Positions 1-8,485 of a DNA stretch of 64,000 nt are shown here, piece after piece. Source of the DNA: Candidatus Zipacnadia bacterium (GTDB taxonomy: Bacteria > Armatimonadota > Zipacnadia > Zipacnadales > UBA5352); assembly GCA_029820945.1 (NCBI GenBank), contig JALGUJ010000006.1:17053-81052 (forward strand). The letters are read 5' to 3'. The stretch's first letter is position 1, and every line of letters starts with the position of its first letter. A program made the position numbers and the translations under genes. The notes beneath the pieces are model-generated. The model was not told where the DNA came from. It was given only the letters and a program-made list of their open reading frames with translations, and did no database searches.

Positions 1-267
1 CAGCGCCATGTGCGCGGCGTTCGGGTCGGCCTCCCGGCACATCGCGCGCAGTTCCTCGTGAAAGCGCCAGACGGCCTCGGGGTCGCGCTCGAGCGCCTCG
101 GCCGTCGCCACCAGCTCGGGGTCTCGCTCCGCCCACAGACCGGACTCGCCGCGGAAGGTCGGGATGCCGCTCTCCTGCGAGATGCCGGCACCCGTGAAGC
201 ACACGATCGGGAGGCCCTCGGCGACCCGGGTGGCGATCCTGTCGGCCGCGCGCTCGACGTCATCCAT
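1..267 (-). CDS. Sir2-family NAD-dependent protein deacylase (partial, N-terminal 89 residues)
   Basis: Only the N-terminal 89 codons lie in the window; the rest runs off the left edge. The visible part has the sirtuin NAD-binding signature: FTGAGIS, then ESGIPTFRG, then GLW, in the order and spacing of the Rossmann-fold start of Sir2 enzymes. Family members remove acyl groups from protein lysines using NAD and release O-acyl-ADP-ribose and nicotinamide. The ATG at 267-265 overlaps the end of bioY (ATGGATGA), so the two are probably translationally coupled. The zinc module and catalytic His are not visible, so substrate class cannot be judged. The family call is firm. Confidence 0.9.
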   Translation of the reverse strand, partial: MDDVERAADRIATRVAEGLPIVCFTGAGISQESGIPTFRGESGLWAERDPELVATAEALERDPEAVWRFHEELRAMCREADPNAAHMAL

Positions 268-847
268 CGCGCACCGGCCGCCCGACGAGCCCTGCCCAGG
301 CGGCGTGCCCCAGGCGCCAGCTACCCAGCGCGCCCGCGATCTTCACGGCGTCGCCGGGGAGGAAGGGCAGCACTCCCAGCGCGAAGGCCTGCGCCGGGGA
401 GAGGCCGTTGAGGTGGGCCAGCCACGCCGCGCCCAGCAGCAGCAGCGCCAGGTTGCCGGCCACCATCGCCGCCCCCACGGCCATGGTACTGCGGCTGCGC
501 CCGGCCACGAACCCGACCATGAGCGCCGCGACCACGAAGCCCACCAGGTAGCCGCCGGTCACGCCCGTGAGCGACCCGCCCGCGAAGGTGGCGACGCCGG
601 CCGCGCCCAGGCCCAGGAAGAGGACCTGGCTGAGCGCGCCGCCGGCCGCCCCCAGGGTGGCGCCGGCCAGCAGCACGATCATCGTCTGCAGCGTGACGGG
701 AACCGGCGAGAAGGGAAGAGGCAGCCGCACGTGCGCCGCCAGCGCCGTGGCCGCCGTGGCACCGGCGATGCCCGCGGCCAACAGCATGTGGCGGCGCGTA
801 ATGGGAACGCAGAGCGGCGAGGCGATGATGGTCCGCGATCGATCCAC
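260..847 (-). CDS. bioY: BioY, biotin transporter substrate-binding S component
   Basis: A very hydrophobic protein of about 195 residues with around six membrane helices. It carries the BioY hallmark LPLPFSPVPVTLQT near the N-terminus, followed by LLAGATLG, GALSQ, FAGGS and GYLVGF. BioY binds biotin in the inner membrane and works alone or with an ECF energy module (none is visible nearby). I chose the GTG at 847-845 because AGGAAGGA lies about ten bases upstream. An internal ATG at 787-785 would give 175 residues but has no Shine-Dalgarno. The 3' end overlaps the sirtuin gene by 8 bases. A TATACT -10 element lies about 60 bases upstream of the start. Confidence 0.9.
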   Translation of the reverse strand: MDRSRTIIASPLCVPITRRHMLLAAGIAGATAATALAAHVRLPLPFSPVPVTLQTMIVLLAGATLGAAGGALSQVLFLGLGAAGVATFAGGSLTGVTGGYLVGFVVAALMVGFVAGRSRSTMAVGAAMVAGNLALLLLGAAWLAHLNGLSPAQAFALGVLPFLPGDAVKIAGALGSWRLGHAAWAGLVGRPVRDG

Positions 848-907
848 AGGCCCACATCCTTCCTGCAGGCGCACGCGGGGTGCGCGTAGAAGCTTCACAT
901 CGACGGA

Positions 908-936
908 AGTATAGCACACCTGCACGGCTGAGAAGA
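908..936 (-). promoter_or_regulatory. Putative promoter of bioY (extended -10)
   Basis: On the minus strand the sequence TGCTATACT forms an extended -10 (TATACT at 913-908). The -35 position (936-931) is poor (TCTTCT). It is placed about 60 bases before the GTG of bioY, so it would drive bioY and the coupled sirtuin gene. Inference only. Confidence 0.45.
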
Positions 937-949
937 AGGGCGGAATGGC

Positions 950-1921
950 ATGCTCGCCAGCTCGTTCATCTTCATCCGCTCGCCCCGGCGACCTTCCTGT
1001 CACTGCGCCTCGATTGCCGATCTCGGTGAGGGCGACCTCTTTGCCGCCTGGTATGCGGGGACGCGTGAGGGCGCGGACGACGTGGCCATCATGTGCGCCC
1101 GCTGCGTCGGGGGGCAGTGGCGGGAGCCCCGCGTGCTGGTCGATCCGCCCGGTATGCCCGGCGGCAACACGGTCGTATACCGGCACGGCGACGAGCTGTG
1201 GCACTTCTTCGACGTCATCGAGGGCCGGGGCTGGGTCTCGGCCGTGCTTTACTTCGCGCGGTCCACCGACCGCGGGCGGAGCTGGTCGGAGCCGAAGGTC
1301 TTCGACCCCGAGCCGGGGATGATGGTGCGCCACCGGCCCATGCAGCTCTCAACGGGGCGCATCCTCCTGCCCGCCTACGACGAGACCTGCTGGCACGGCT
1401 TCGCCTACATCACCGATGACGGTGGCGACACCTGGTGGCCGTCGGAGCGGATGATCTCCGACACCGGCTGCATTCAGCCCGCCATCATCGAGCGCGACGA
1501 CGGTTCGCTCTTCGCGCTGCTTCGCTCCGACGGCTACGTGCCCCACGCATGGGAGTCCCTGTCGGCCGATGGGGGCCGGAGCTGGACCCGCTGCGAGCCC
1601 TCGGAGCTGCTCAACCCCAACTCCGGCGCCGACATGATCCGCCTGCGCACGGGCGAGACGATCTGCTGCTTCAACGATACGCGGAGCGGTCGGACGCCGC
1701 TCACGCTGGCCGTCTCATATGATGAGGGCCGGACCTGGGCGGCGCGGCGCAATGTCGAGGATGGGCCGGGGGAGTACTCCTACCCGACGCTCATGGGCGG
1801 CGCGGACGGCACGGTGCACCTCGTCTACACCTGGCGCCGCGAGCGCATCCGCCATCTGCGCTTCGAAGTTGACTGGATAGCAGGGGGAGAGCGCGACGCC
1901 GCCACCCGTCGCTCCCCATGA
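950..1921 (+). CDS. Sialidase/neuraminidase-like BNR-repeat protein
   Basis: A 323-residue six-bladed beta-propeller protein of the BNR_2 type. The N-terminal region has the typical PSCHCASIADL, GDLFAAWYAGTREG and DVAI sequence. Four Asp-box motifs (S/T-x-D-x-G-x-T/S-W) follow: STDRGRSW, TDDGGDTW, SADGGRSW and SYDEGRTW. The family includes exo-sialidases and other glycan-acting propellers; many bacterial members have no proven activity. There is no signal peptide, so the product is probably cytoplasmic. The ATG at 950 follows GAAGGGCGGA; an ATG at 945 is out of frame. It diverges from bioY and converges with the downstream membrane protein gene. Substrate is unknown. Confidence 0.85.
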   Translation: MLASSFIFIRSPRRPSCHCASIADLGEGDLFAAWYAGTREGADDVAIMCARCVGGQWREPRVLVDPPGMPGGNTVVYRHGDELWHFFDVIEGRGWVSAVLYFARSTDRGRSWSEPKVFDPEPGMMVRHRPMQLSTGRILLPAYDETCWHGFAYITDDGGDTWWPSERMISDTGCIQPAIIERDDGSLFALLRSDGYVPHAWESLSADGGRSWTRCEPSELLNPNSGADMIRLRTGETICCFNDTRSGRTPLTLAVSYDEGRTWAARRNVEDGPGEYSYPTLMGGADGTVHLVYTWRRERIRHLRFEVDWIAGGERDAATRRSP

Positions 1922-1989
1922 TGGGGCCGAACACAGGCCGCCGGGCGGGCGTGGGGAGTCGATCGTGTGCATTGTATCCGCCGTCTCCG

Positions 1990-3945
1990 TCAGCTCCAGA
2001 ACGACCACACCGACCGCTGGAAGGCGATGCCGTAGAGGCTCCAGATCGAGGCCATGGTGAACTCGCCGAGCGCCAGGCCCATGAACAGCGGCGCGGCTCG
2101 GCGGTAGATGTTGCCCCCGCCGTAGCGCAGCAGGGCGGTTTTCGCCAGCCAGACCACGAGCAGGGCGAACCAGATGTGCCGCATCATCCAGCCGCCCTGC
2201 AGCGCGAAGCCCACCGGGTACAGCGGCCACCAGGGGTAGGTCAGCTTCCCCTGATTGAGCAGCACCGTGAAGAGCGCTCCGGCCGCCACGAAGGCCATCG
2301 CCCGGTAGTCCGCGCCGCCGGGCACCGCCAGCCACTGCCAGAGCTTGCGGTAGAGCTGGTTGCCGAAGGGCACGCTCTCGCCCCGGATCATCGCCGTCGC
2401 CTCGCCCCAGCGGTAGAACGAGTAAAGCATCCCCCAGAAGGTAGTCACGATGGCGACCAGGTAGGCCAGCCAGGTGCTGGTGAGGATGGAGCGCTGGCTG
2501 GCGCCGATGCGTTCGGCCATCTTGAAGCCCTCGAGCTGCACGGGCATCGGATGTGTGCGATAGCCGCGCGTGAACCACAGCATCAAGGCGGAGAGCGCCC
2601 GGTCCTGCCTGCTGTAGGAGCCGGTCCCTCCCAGCCCGATGAGGATCTCGCCGGGTGAGGCGTAGGGCAGGTCGTGCGCGGGCGGCCCCAGTTCGGCCCG
2701 GATGCGCGTGACGGTCAGCGAGGTGATGAAGTAGATCGCCATGAAGCCGACGGCGTACCACATGCCCATGCCGAACACGTTGGCGAAGAGCACCAGCAGC
2801 GCGAAGCCCACGATGGCGCCGGCGAGCGCCGCGCGATAGGACAGGGCCTCCCCGGCCTCCTCGGTCTCGGAGCCGTCGCCGAGCGCAGCGCCGATCACAT
2901 TGGCCCAGTAGTGGCGCGCGTTGATGACCACCAGCGCGGCGATGGCCACGTAGGCGCCGAATGTCTGCTCCGCCAGGTAGGGCATGCGCCGGTCGCCCTC
3001 CAGGCCCAGGAAGGCCGTGACCACGCTCTGCGACCGCGCGAAGACGAAGAAGAACCAGCATGAGAAGAGCACCGGCAGCGGCAGGAAGTAGCCGAGGCCG
3101 ATGACGAAGGGCGGGGTGCCGAACTCCAGCCGCCCCACGGCGCTCCACGGCTTGTGATCGAAGACGCGGACACCTCTGTAGCTGCGCACGTCCAGGTGCG
3201 GGAGCGCGGGGTAGTAGTGGCTCAGGCCGCCCAGCAGGTCGATGACCAGGGCGATGCCGAAGCCGATCCACAGCAGGCGGCTGGCGAACAGGCCCGTGAA
3301 GTTCGTGCTCATCTCCAGCGGCAGCTCGACGAGGGGGAAGGACAGCTTCTCCCGGTCCATCCAGCGCCGGCGTATTAGCACGTTCAGTGACGTCATCACC
3401 ACGAACAGCAGGCAGGCGAAGACCGACCAGAGCCCGAGCGGCACGAGCCACGGCCGCAGGTGCCCGGGCTCGAAGAGCGCGGTTCCGCCCTCGTAGACAT
3501 CGCGCAGCACCGCCGGATCCCGCACGGTCAGCGCGCCCGGGAGCAGCGGGAACATCTCCTCCCACCCGTTCTCGGGGCTGGCGAACCAGAAGGCGTGGGT
3601 CATCGTCGCCATCAGCGGCTGCAGCATGTCCAGGCCGGCGATCGACGAGGCGAGGAAGACGGAGGTGTAGACCACCACGAGCTCGGTGGGGTTGAGCGCG
3701 AGCCGGGGCCACAGCCGCCGCAGCAGGGCGTTGGCGGCCGCCAGCAGCATCAGGGTGAAGATGGCGTTGTAGGTGAGCGAGAGCTTGGTGATGACGCCGT
3801 CGTGGCGCACCCCATCGGCCTGCACGACCCAGTGCACGTTCGCGACGACGAGCAGGACGGTCAGCGCCAGCGCGCGGGCGCGCACGCCCCTGGCCACCTG
3901 GCCCGAGCGCTCGGCCGCACCGCTCTGTGTCTGAGGTATCGCCAT
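1990..3945 (-). CDS. DUF6785/DUF6784-type polytopic membrane protein
   Basis: A 651-residue integral membrane protein with many hydrophobic segments throughout. Recognisable family traits are an N-terminal helix near residues 26-45, an ELVVVYTSVFLASSIAGLD segment, FWFASPENGWEEMF, a REKLSFPLVELPLEM loop, and a C-terminal LAKTALLRYGGGNIYR motif. A second copy of the same family lies at 59445-61394 with the equivalent loops (WYATPENDWE, EAKLSYPIVQLPLEM, LAKTLILHYGG). The function of the family is not established; its size and helix content are compatible with a transporter. The gene faces away from the L,D-transpeptidase gene, and about 200 bases between the two starts hold the latter's promoter. 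Confidence 0.85.
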   Translation of the reverse strand: MAIPQTQSGAAERSGQVARGVRARALALTVLLVVANVHWVVQADGVRHDGVITKLSLTYNAIFTLMLLAAANALLRRLWPRLALNPTELVVVYTSVFLASSIAGLDMLQPLMATMTHAFWFASPENGWEEMFPLLPGALTVRDPAVLRDVYEGGTALFEPGHLRPWLVPLGLWSVFACLLFVVMTSLNVLIRRRWMDREKLSFPLVELPLEMSTNFTGLFASRLLWIGFGIALVIDLLGGLSHYYPALPHLDVRSYRGVRVFDHKPWSAVGRLEFGTPPFVIGLGYFLPLPVLFSCWFFFVFARSQSVVTAFLGLEGDRRMPYLAEQTFGAYVAIAALVVINARHYWANVIGAALGDGSETEEAGEALSYRAALAGAIVGFALLVLFANVFGMGMWYAVGFMAIYFITSLTVTRIRAELGPPAHDLPYASPGEILIGLGGTGSYSRQDRALSALMLWFTRGYRTHPMPVQLEGFKMAERIGASQRSILTSTWLAYLVAIVTTFWGMLYSFYRWGEATAMIRGESVPFGNQLYRKLWQWLAVPGGADYRAMAFVAAGALFTVLLNQGKLTYPWWPLYPVGFALQGGWMMRHIWFALLVVWLAKTALLRYGGGNIYRRAAPLFMGLALGEFTMASIWSLYGIAFQRSVWSFWS

Positions 3946-4062
3946 CGGGCGTGAGCATTTCGCCGCCCGCCCGTGCCCACCTGCGGCTACCGCATGTCGC
4001 GCGCGTGGCCGTGGCCAAACTCAATCGACGGTCAACGCTCGCGGCCCTGTGGGCGCCCCTGC

Positions 4063-4092
4063 TTGCCTTGGCTGCGCGCCACGTTGTATACT
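4063..4092 (+). promoter_or_regulatory. Sigma70-like promoter of the L,D-transpeptidase gene
   Basis: TTGCCT at 4063-4068, an 18-base spacer, and TATACT at 4087-4092. The predicted start of transcription (near 4099) lies upstream of the ATG at 4146 and downstream of the other possible starts of this reading frame, which supports the ATG at 4146. Confidence 0.65.
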
Positions 4093-4145
4093 TCCGCGCA
4101 GAATCCGGGGCTGATGGCGGCAGGAGAGGGAGCTTCGCAGCAGCG

Positions 4146-5195
4146 ATGACCGCGGCAGAGACCGGAGCCGCACGGAGGTGGCTGGCGGAGGCGCTGCAGG
4201 TTGCGCTCGCGCTTGCGGGCGCCTGGTTCCTGCTTGCGCTGACCGACGTGGCGCTGTATGAGCGGCTTTCGGACGGCGAGCCGGATGCCGGCTCCGCGGC
4301 GCTGGCGTGCGTCATGACCGGCCCGCTGTCCGAGCGCGTTCGCGGCGGCAAGCCCGATTGGGGTGGGGACCAGCAGGAGCTGCGTCGGGAGGTCGTTCCC
4401 GAGGCGAGCGGCACAGGCGAGCTGGCCGCCGCACTGGCGCGGGTCAAGGCGCGCGTGGGCCCCCTTACCGCAGGCGTACGCCACGGCGAGGCGTTCTATG
4501 TAGCCGTGGACGGCATTGCCGAGCTGGTCGGCGCCGACCTGCACCAGGCTTCATCCGGCGCGCCCGCCAAGCTGGTGTGCCCGGCGGGCATCATCGAGAT
4601 CGTTCCGTTCAGCCGCACCGCGTGGCGCAACTTCGCGCCGCTCGACCTGGCCGAGGCGCCGCGCGTGATCGACGAGCGCCTCTACGTGCCGGTCGAGGGG
4701 CTCGACGCGCTCCTGCCATTGAGCGTCAAGCGGGACGAGAGGGCGCGCACCTGGACGCTGAGCTGCGGCGAGCGCGAGGTGAAGGTCGCGGCCCCCGAGG
4801 ACCTGTTCGAGATCGAGATCGACCGGTCGGATCGTACGCTCACCGTGAGCTTCGGGGGCCAGCGGCTGGTGTGCTGGTCATGCTGCGTCGGCGCCGGGAA
4901 CAACAGCCCGATCGGCCACTTCCACATCCAGAACAAGGCGCGGTGGGCCCCCTGGCGGGCCTACTGGGGGGAGTACATCCCCGGTGGCAGCCGGCGTAAC
5001 CCGCTCGGGGCCCGCTGGCTGGGCACCACCGCCCGCGGCTACGCCACGGGCAGGGCAATCGGGATACACGGGACCAACCAGCCGTCCTCCATCGGCCGCC
5101 GCATCTCGGGTGGCTGCATCCGACTGACGAACGCACACGCGATCGAGCTCTACGACACCATCCCGATCGGCACGCGCCTAACCATCCGCGAGTAG
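4146..5195 (+). CDS. L,D-transpeptidase (YkuD/ErfK domain), membrane-anchored
   Basis: 349 residues from the ATG at 4146, chosen because a promoter lies just upstream. One membrane helix near residues 12-34 is followed by an extracytoplasmic region with two copper-amine-oxidase-N-like or similar small segments (residues about 90-215). A C-terminal YkuD domain spans about residues 220-349. The catalytic signature is visible: His308 in IHGTNQ, then SIGRRISGGCIRL with the nucleophilic Cys near 324. SGGC replaces the usual SHGC. These enzymes make 3-3 peptidoglycan cross-links or attach proteins to the wall, in the periplasm. Downstream genes acpS (10 bases away) and the LptF-type permease follow in the same direction. 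Confidence 0.9.
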   Translation: MTAAETGAARRWLAEALQVALALAGAWFLLALTDVALYERLSDGEPDAGSAALACVMTGPLSERVRGGKPDWGGDQQELRREVVPEASGTGELAAALARVKARVGPLTAGVRHGEAFYVAVDGIAELVGADLHQASSGAPAKLVCPAGIIEIVPFSRTAWRNFAPLDLAEAPRVIDERLYVPVEGLDALLPLSVKRDERARTWTLSCGEREVKVAAPEDLFEIEIDRSDRTLTVSFGGQRLVCWSCCVGAGNNSPIGHFHIQNKARWAPWRAYWGEYIPGGSRRNPLGARWLGTTARGYATGRAIGIHGTNQPSSIGRRISGGCIRLTNAHAIELYDTIPIGTRLTIRE

Positions 5196-5205
5196 GCGGG
5201 CACGC

Positions 5206-5598
5206 ATGATCCTGGGCATCGGGACCGACATCGTCTCCACCGAACGCCTCTCGAGGCTGACGGAGCTGCACGGCGACCGCTTCCTCCTGCGTGTGTTCAC
5301 GCGACGCGAGGTGGAGACCGCCGAGCAGCGCGCGACGCTGTCAGAGCGACTCGGCACGCGCTTCGCCGCCAAAGAGGCCACCATGAAGGCGCTCGGCACA
5401 GGCTGGCGGGGCGGCGTGCAGTTCACGCAGATCGAGGTGCGCAAGCAGCCCACCGGCATGCCCGAGATCGTGCTTAGTGGTGCGGCGAAGCAGCGCGCGG
5501 AGGAGATGGGCGTTACCCGCATCCACGTCTCGCTCTCGCACGAAGCTGAAGTGGCGACGGCGGTGGTGATCCTCGAGGGCGACGACCGGGCGACGTAG
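5206..5598 (+). CDS. acpS: Holo-[acyl-carrier-protein] synthase
   Basis: 130 residues, the normal AcpS length. The N-terminal GIGTDIV motif holds the metal-binding Asp8, and RFAAKEATMKAL holds the conserved Glu57. The enzyme transfers 4'-phosphopantetheine from CoA to a serine of apo-ACP, in the cytoplasm, activating ACP for fatty acid synthesis. The ATG is 10 bases after the L,D-transpeptidase stop, so the genes are probably co-transcribed. The last residues EGDDRAT are a short unconserved tail. Confidence 0.96.
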   Translation: MILGIGTDIVSTERLSRLTELHGDRFLLRVFTRREVETAEQRATLSERLGTRFAAKEATMKALGTGWRGGVQFTQIEVRKQPTGMPEIVLSGAAKQRAEEMGVTRIHVSLSHEAEVATAVVILEGDDRAT

Positions 5599-5622
5599 GG
5601 CCGCCGCCCCGCGGAGCATCCG

Positions 5623-6699
5623 ATGCGAATCCTCGACCGCTACCTGCTCGGACGGGTCCTGCTGCCCTTCATCATCGGCCTGCTCCTCTTCGTGCTGATC
5701 CTGCTGGCCGAGGTGGCCTACCACATCAGCGCCACCATCCTCGGCGGTCGGGTCGCGCCCCTGCTCATCATCAAGTACCTGCTGCTCCGCACACCGCGCG
5801 CGGTCGTCTGGTCGCTCCCCTTCGGTGCGCTGTTGGGGGTCTCGATGGCGATCACCGGCCTCGCGCACTACGGCGAGATCACCGCCATGCGCGCCGGCGG
5901 CGTCTCCTTCGGGCGCATCTGCCTCGGGCTCATGCTGCTGGCGGCCCTGATCGGCGCCGGGGGGATCGCGCTCAACCAGTACGTGGTGCCCGGCGCCATG
6001 CAGGGCGCGCAGGACGTGCTGGCGCAGATGATGATGACCCAGCCGGTGGTGAGGGAGGCGCACAACCAGTACTTCCGGGATGAGCGGGGGCGGATCTTCT
6101 ACGTCCAGGATATGCTGCCCGCGCAGAATCTGCTGCGCAGGGTGGTCATCTGGGAGCGCGACGAGGCCGGCCGCGTGCGCTCGATCACCGTCGCCGAGCA
6201 GGCGGAGCTGCACGGCACCGTCTGGGCCCTGCAGCGGGGCGCGGCCGTCAGGCTGGACGCGCGCGGCGACCCGGTGGGCGAGATCGAGCGCTTCGCCCGC
6301 CGCGAGATCCGGCTGACGCGGGCGCTGCAGTACTACTACGCTGAGCGCCGCAGCGCGGCCGAGCTGGCGCCCTTCGAGCTGCAGGAGCTGATCGAGGTGA
6401 AGCAGCGGACGGGCAGCGATACCCAGCAGCTCGAAGTCTACCTGCACTTCAAGTACTCGATCCCCGTCGCCTGTCTTGTCTTCGCGCTCATTGCCGCTCC
6501 ACTGGGGCACCGCTACGCGCGGCATGGCACCTACGTGGGCGTGGTGCTCGCCATCCTGGTGGTCTTCCTGTACAATGGGGTGCGGTCGTGGACGCTGGCC
6601 TTCGGTCTGGCCGGGGCGCTCGATCCCGTGGTGGCCGGATGGGCGCCGGACGCCATCTTCGGCCTCATCGGGATCGTGCTGCTCGTGACCGAGCGGTAG
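5623..6699 (+). CDS. LptF/LptG (YjgP/YjgQ) family permease
   Basis: 358 residues. The family layout is clear: an N-terminal MRILDRYLLGRVLLPF start, three membrane helices in about residues 12-130, a soluble periplasmic jellyroll-like region (about 135-270), and three C-terminal helices (about 280-358). The family motif around ALPFG appears here as SLPFGALLGVS. In Proteobacteria LptF and LptG form the LptB2FG exporter that extracts lipopolysaccharide from the inner membrane. Only one copy is visible and no lptB is near, so F and G cannot be told apart. Its presence implies a diderm envelope. It lies 24 bases after acpS in the same direction. Confidence 0.88.
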   Translation: MRILDRYLLGRVLLPFIIGLLLFVLILLAEVAYHISATILGGRVAPLLIIKYLLLRTPRAVVWSLPFGALLGVSMAITGLAHYGEITAMRAGGVSFGRICLGLMLLAALIGAGGIALNQYVVPGAMQGAQDVLAQMMMTQPVVREAHNQYFRDERGRIFYVQDMLPAQNLLRRVVIWERDEAGRVRSITVAEQAELHGTVWALQRGAAVRLDARGDPVGEIERFARREIRLTRALQYYYAERRSAAELAPFELQELIEVKQRTGSDTQQLEVYLHFKYSIPVACLVFALIAAPLGHRYARHGTYVGVVLAILVVFLYNGVRSWTLAFGLAGALDPVVAGWAPDAIFGLIGIVLLVTER

Positions 6700-6767
6700 G
6701 CAGGCCTTCGGGAACGTGCAGGGAAGGGGCGGTTCGGGTCAGTTGCTCTGAGGGAACGTGAAGGCGT

Positions 6768-7625
6768 ATGCGTGAGCAGATCTCCGCCGGCGAGCTGACG
6801 GCGGTGATCGGGGACAATCGGGCGGCCGACGGGCAGCGCGCCGGCTACAACGGCGTGCAGTCGCTTGTCAGCGTGCACTGCGCGGACAACCTGTTCGTCC
6901 CCGGCATCGCCGGCATCAACCTGGAGCACCTCTTCGACGGCCGGGACATGTCCGAGCCAGACGCGTACTTCGAGCCACGCCGGCACCCGATGGAGATCGA
7001 GAAGCTCGACGAGCAGAGCGTCATCCTGCACCAGAGCGCGACGCCGACGCTGGGCGTTCAGTCGATGGCGAGCTTCGCCCTGCGCGTCCCGCATTACCTG
7101 GACATCGAGCTGCGCATCGTGCTGCGGGAGCCGTCGCTCACGCACGACTACCTGCTCGCCTTCTGGGCCAGCTACATCAACGCGCCCGAGAACCGGGCCA
7201 TGCACTTCCTGGGCCGGCCGCGCGTCGAGCCGGTTGGCGAGGCCTGGCTCACGCTCGACACCGCCGAGCACGGCGACGAGAGCACCGTCTGCCACGTGGA
7301 CGTCGAGCCGCAGCTCCCGCACGAGATGTCGCGGGACACGCTCGCCTACAGCTACTCGAAGCTGGCGCACATCCGGCCGCTCTTCTACGGCCGCCGCAGG
7401 CGGATGGTGTTCGCGCTGATGTTCGACCGGGCGGATGATGTCCGCCTCACGCACTCGCCGACCGGCGGGGGGGACGGCAACCCCGCGTGGGACTTCCAGT
7501 GGGTGCTGCACGAGCCCGAGGTGGGCGAGGAGCACCTGCTGCGCGCGCGGGCCATCTACAAGCCCTGGGTCAGCCCAAACGATATCTGGCGGGAGTACCA
7601 GTCGTGGGATCCGCTGCTGAGCTGA
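6768..7625 (+). CDS. Conserved-looking protein of unknown function paired with an aldolase
   Basis: 285 residues with no signal peptide and no membrane helix. I do not recognise the family. The protein is rich in aromatic and acidic residues with many beta-type stretches (FALRVPHYLDIELRIVLRE, LLAFWASYI, RRRMVFALMF), suggesting a beta-sandwich of the aldose-epimerase or sugar-binding kind, but no diagnostic catalytic pair is evident. GAAGG lies 4 bases ahead of the ATG. The DeoC/FbaB-type aldolase begins 16 bases after the stop, so a shared carbohydrate role is likely by context only. Confidence 0.75.
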   Translation: MREQISAGELTAVIGDNRAADGQRAGYNGVQSLVSVHCADNLFVPGIAGINLEHLFDGRDMSEPDAYFEPRRHPMEIEKLDEQSVILHQSATPTLGVQSMASFALRVPHYLDIELRIVLREPSLTHDYLLAFWASYINAPENRAMHFLGRPRVEPVGEAWLTLDTAEHGDESTVCHVDVEPQLPHEMSRDTLAYSYSKLAHIRPLFYGRRRRMVFALMFDRADDVRLTHSPTGGGDGNPAWDFQWVLHEPEVGEEHLLRARAIYKPWVSPNDIWREYQSWDPLLS

Positions 7626-7641
7626 GTCGGGAGGGAGCCAC

Positions 7642-8454
7642 ATGGAGGGCCGCTGGATCCGACTGAACCGGCTGTTCGCCGACCGCAAGCGCGCCGTCGT
7701 CGTCGCCGCTGACCATGGCTTCTTCATCGGGCCGACGCAGGGTGCCATCGACCTGCCCACCGCCGTTGAGAGCTGGGGCGAGGCCGACGGCATCTTGCTC
7801 TCGCCCGGCATGCTCCAGTCCTGCGGCCACGCCTTCAGCTACCGCGGCGCGCCGTGCGCCGTCATCCGGCTGGACTGGAGCACGGTCTTCGGGGGCCGCT
7901 GGGGCTTCACGGGAGCGCATCCGACCAAGGTCCTGGACCCCGCCACCGCCCTCGCCATGGGCGCGGACATCGGCATCGCGACCTTCACCTTCACCATGGA
8001 GCAGGAGCTGGTGGACCGCGAGAACATCGAGCACTTCGCGCGGTTGGTGGACGCCAAGCGCCAGTGCGGGCTCCCACTCATCGGCGAGCTGTTCCCGATC
8101 GCGCCCGGCGACCTGAGCGCCGACGAGCTGTTCCGCCAGGTGCAGACGGGCTGCCGAATCCTGGCCGAGCTGGGCGCGGACGTCATCAAGACCTACTTCA
8201 CGGGCGAGCGCTTCGCGGAGACCGTCGAGGCCACGCCGGTGCCCATCCTGTGCCTGGGCGCCGAGAAGCTGCCCAACGACATCGACGCCCTGGAGCTGGC
8301 GCAGCGCGCGATCCAGGCCGGCGCGCGCGGCGTGGTCTTCGGCCGCAACGTCATCCAGTCACGCGACCCGGCCGCGATGATCTCCGCCCTGCGCATGGTC
8401 GTCAAGGAGGACGCGGATCCGGCAGAGGCCGCCGGCGAGGCCGGGCTGGCTTGA
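7642..8454 (+). CDS. Class I aldolase of the DeoC/FbaB (DhnA) family
   Basis: 270 residues, a TIM-barrel aldolase. AADHGFF at residues 22-28 matches the DHG motif of archaeal-type fructose-bisphosphate aldolases and LsrF. GADVIKTYFTG contains the expected Schiff-base lysine (Lys183). ARGVVFGRNVIQ near the C-terminus matches the phosphate-binding G-R-N loop. The substrate is not fixed by sequence: candidates are fructose 1,6-bisphosphate, a ketose phosphate, or a related sugar phosphate. GGGAGGGAG precedes the ATG, and it lies 16 bases after the unknown protein gene. Confidence 0.87.
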   Translation: MEGRWIRLNRLFADRKRAVVVAADHGFFIGPTQGAIDLPTAVESWGEADGILLSPGMLQSCGHAFSYRGAPCAVIRLDWSTVFGGRWGFTGAHPTKVLDPATALAMGADIGIATFTFTMEQELVDRENIEHFARLVDAKRQCGLPLIGELFPIAPGDLSADELFRQVQTGCRILAELGADVIKTYFTGERFAETVEATPVPILCLGAEKLPNDIDALELAQRAIQAGARGVVFGRNVIQSRDPAAMISALRMVVKEDADPAEAAGEAGLA

Positions 8455-8485
8455 GTCGCCGAGACGCCGTCCCAGGGGGGCTGAG

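Noticed and set aside
1900..1935. CCCCATGATGGGG palindrome between the sialidase-like gene and the convergent membrane protein gene as a terminator
   Set aside because: The stem is only five or six bases with a one- to three-base loop and no T tract.
1715..4447. A 910-residue minus-strand open frame overlapping the DUF6785 and L,D-transpeptidase genes
   Set aside because: High-GC shadow: low-complexity Arg/Ala-rich sequence, no motifs, and it overlaps two well-supported genes.
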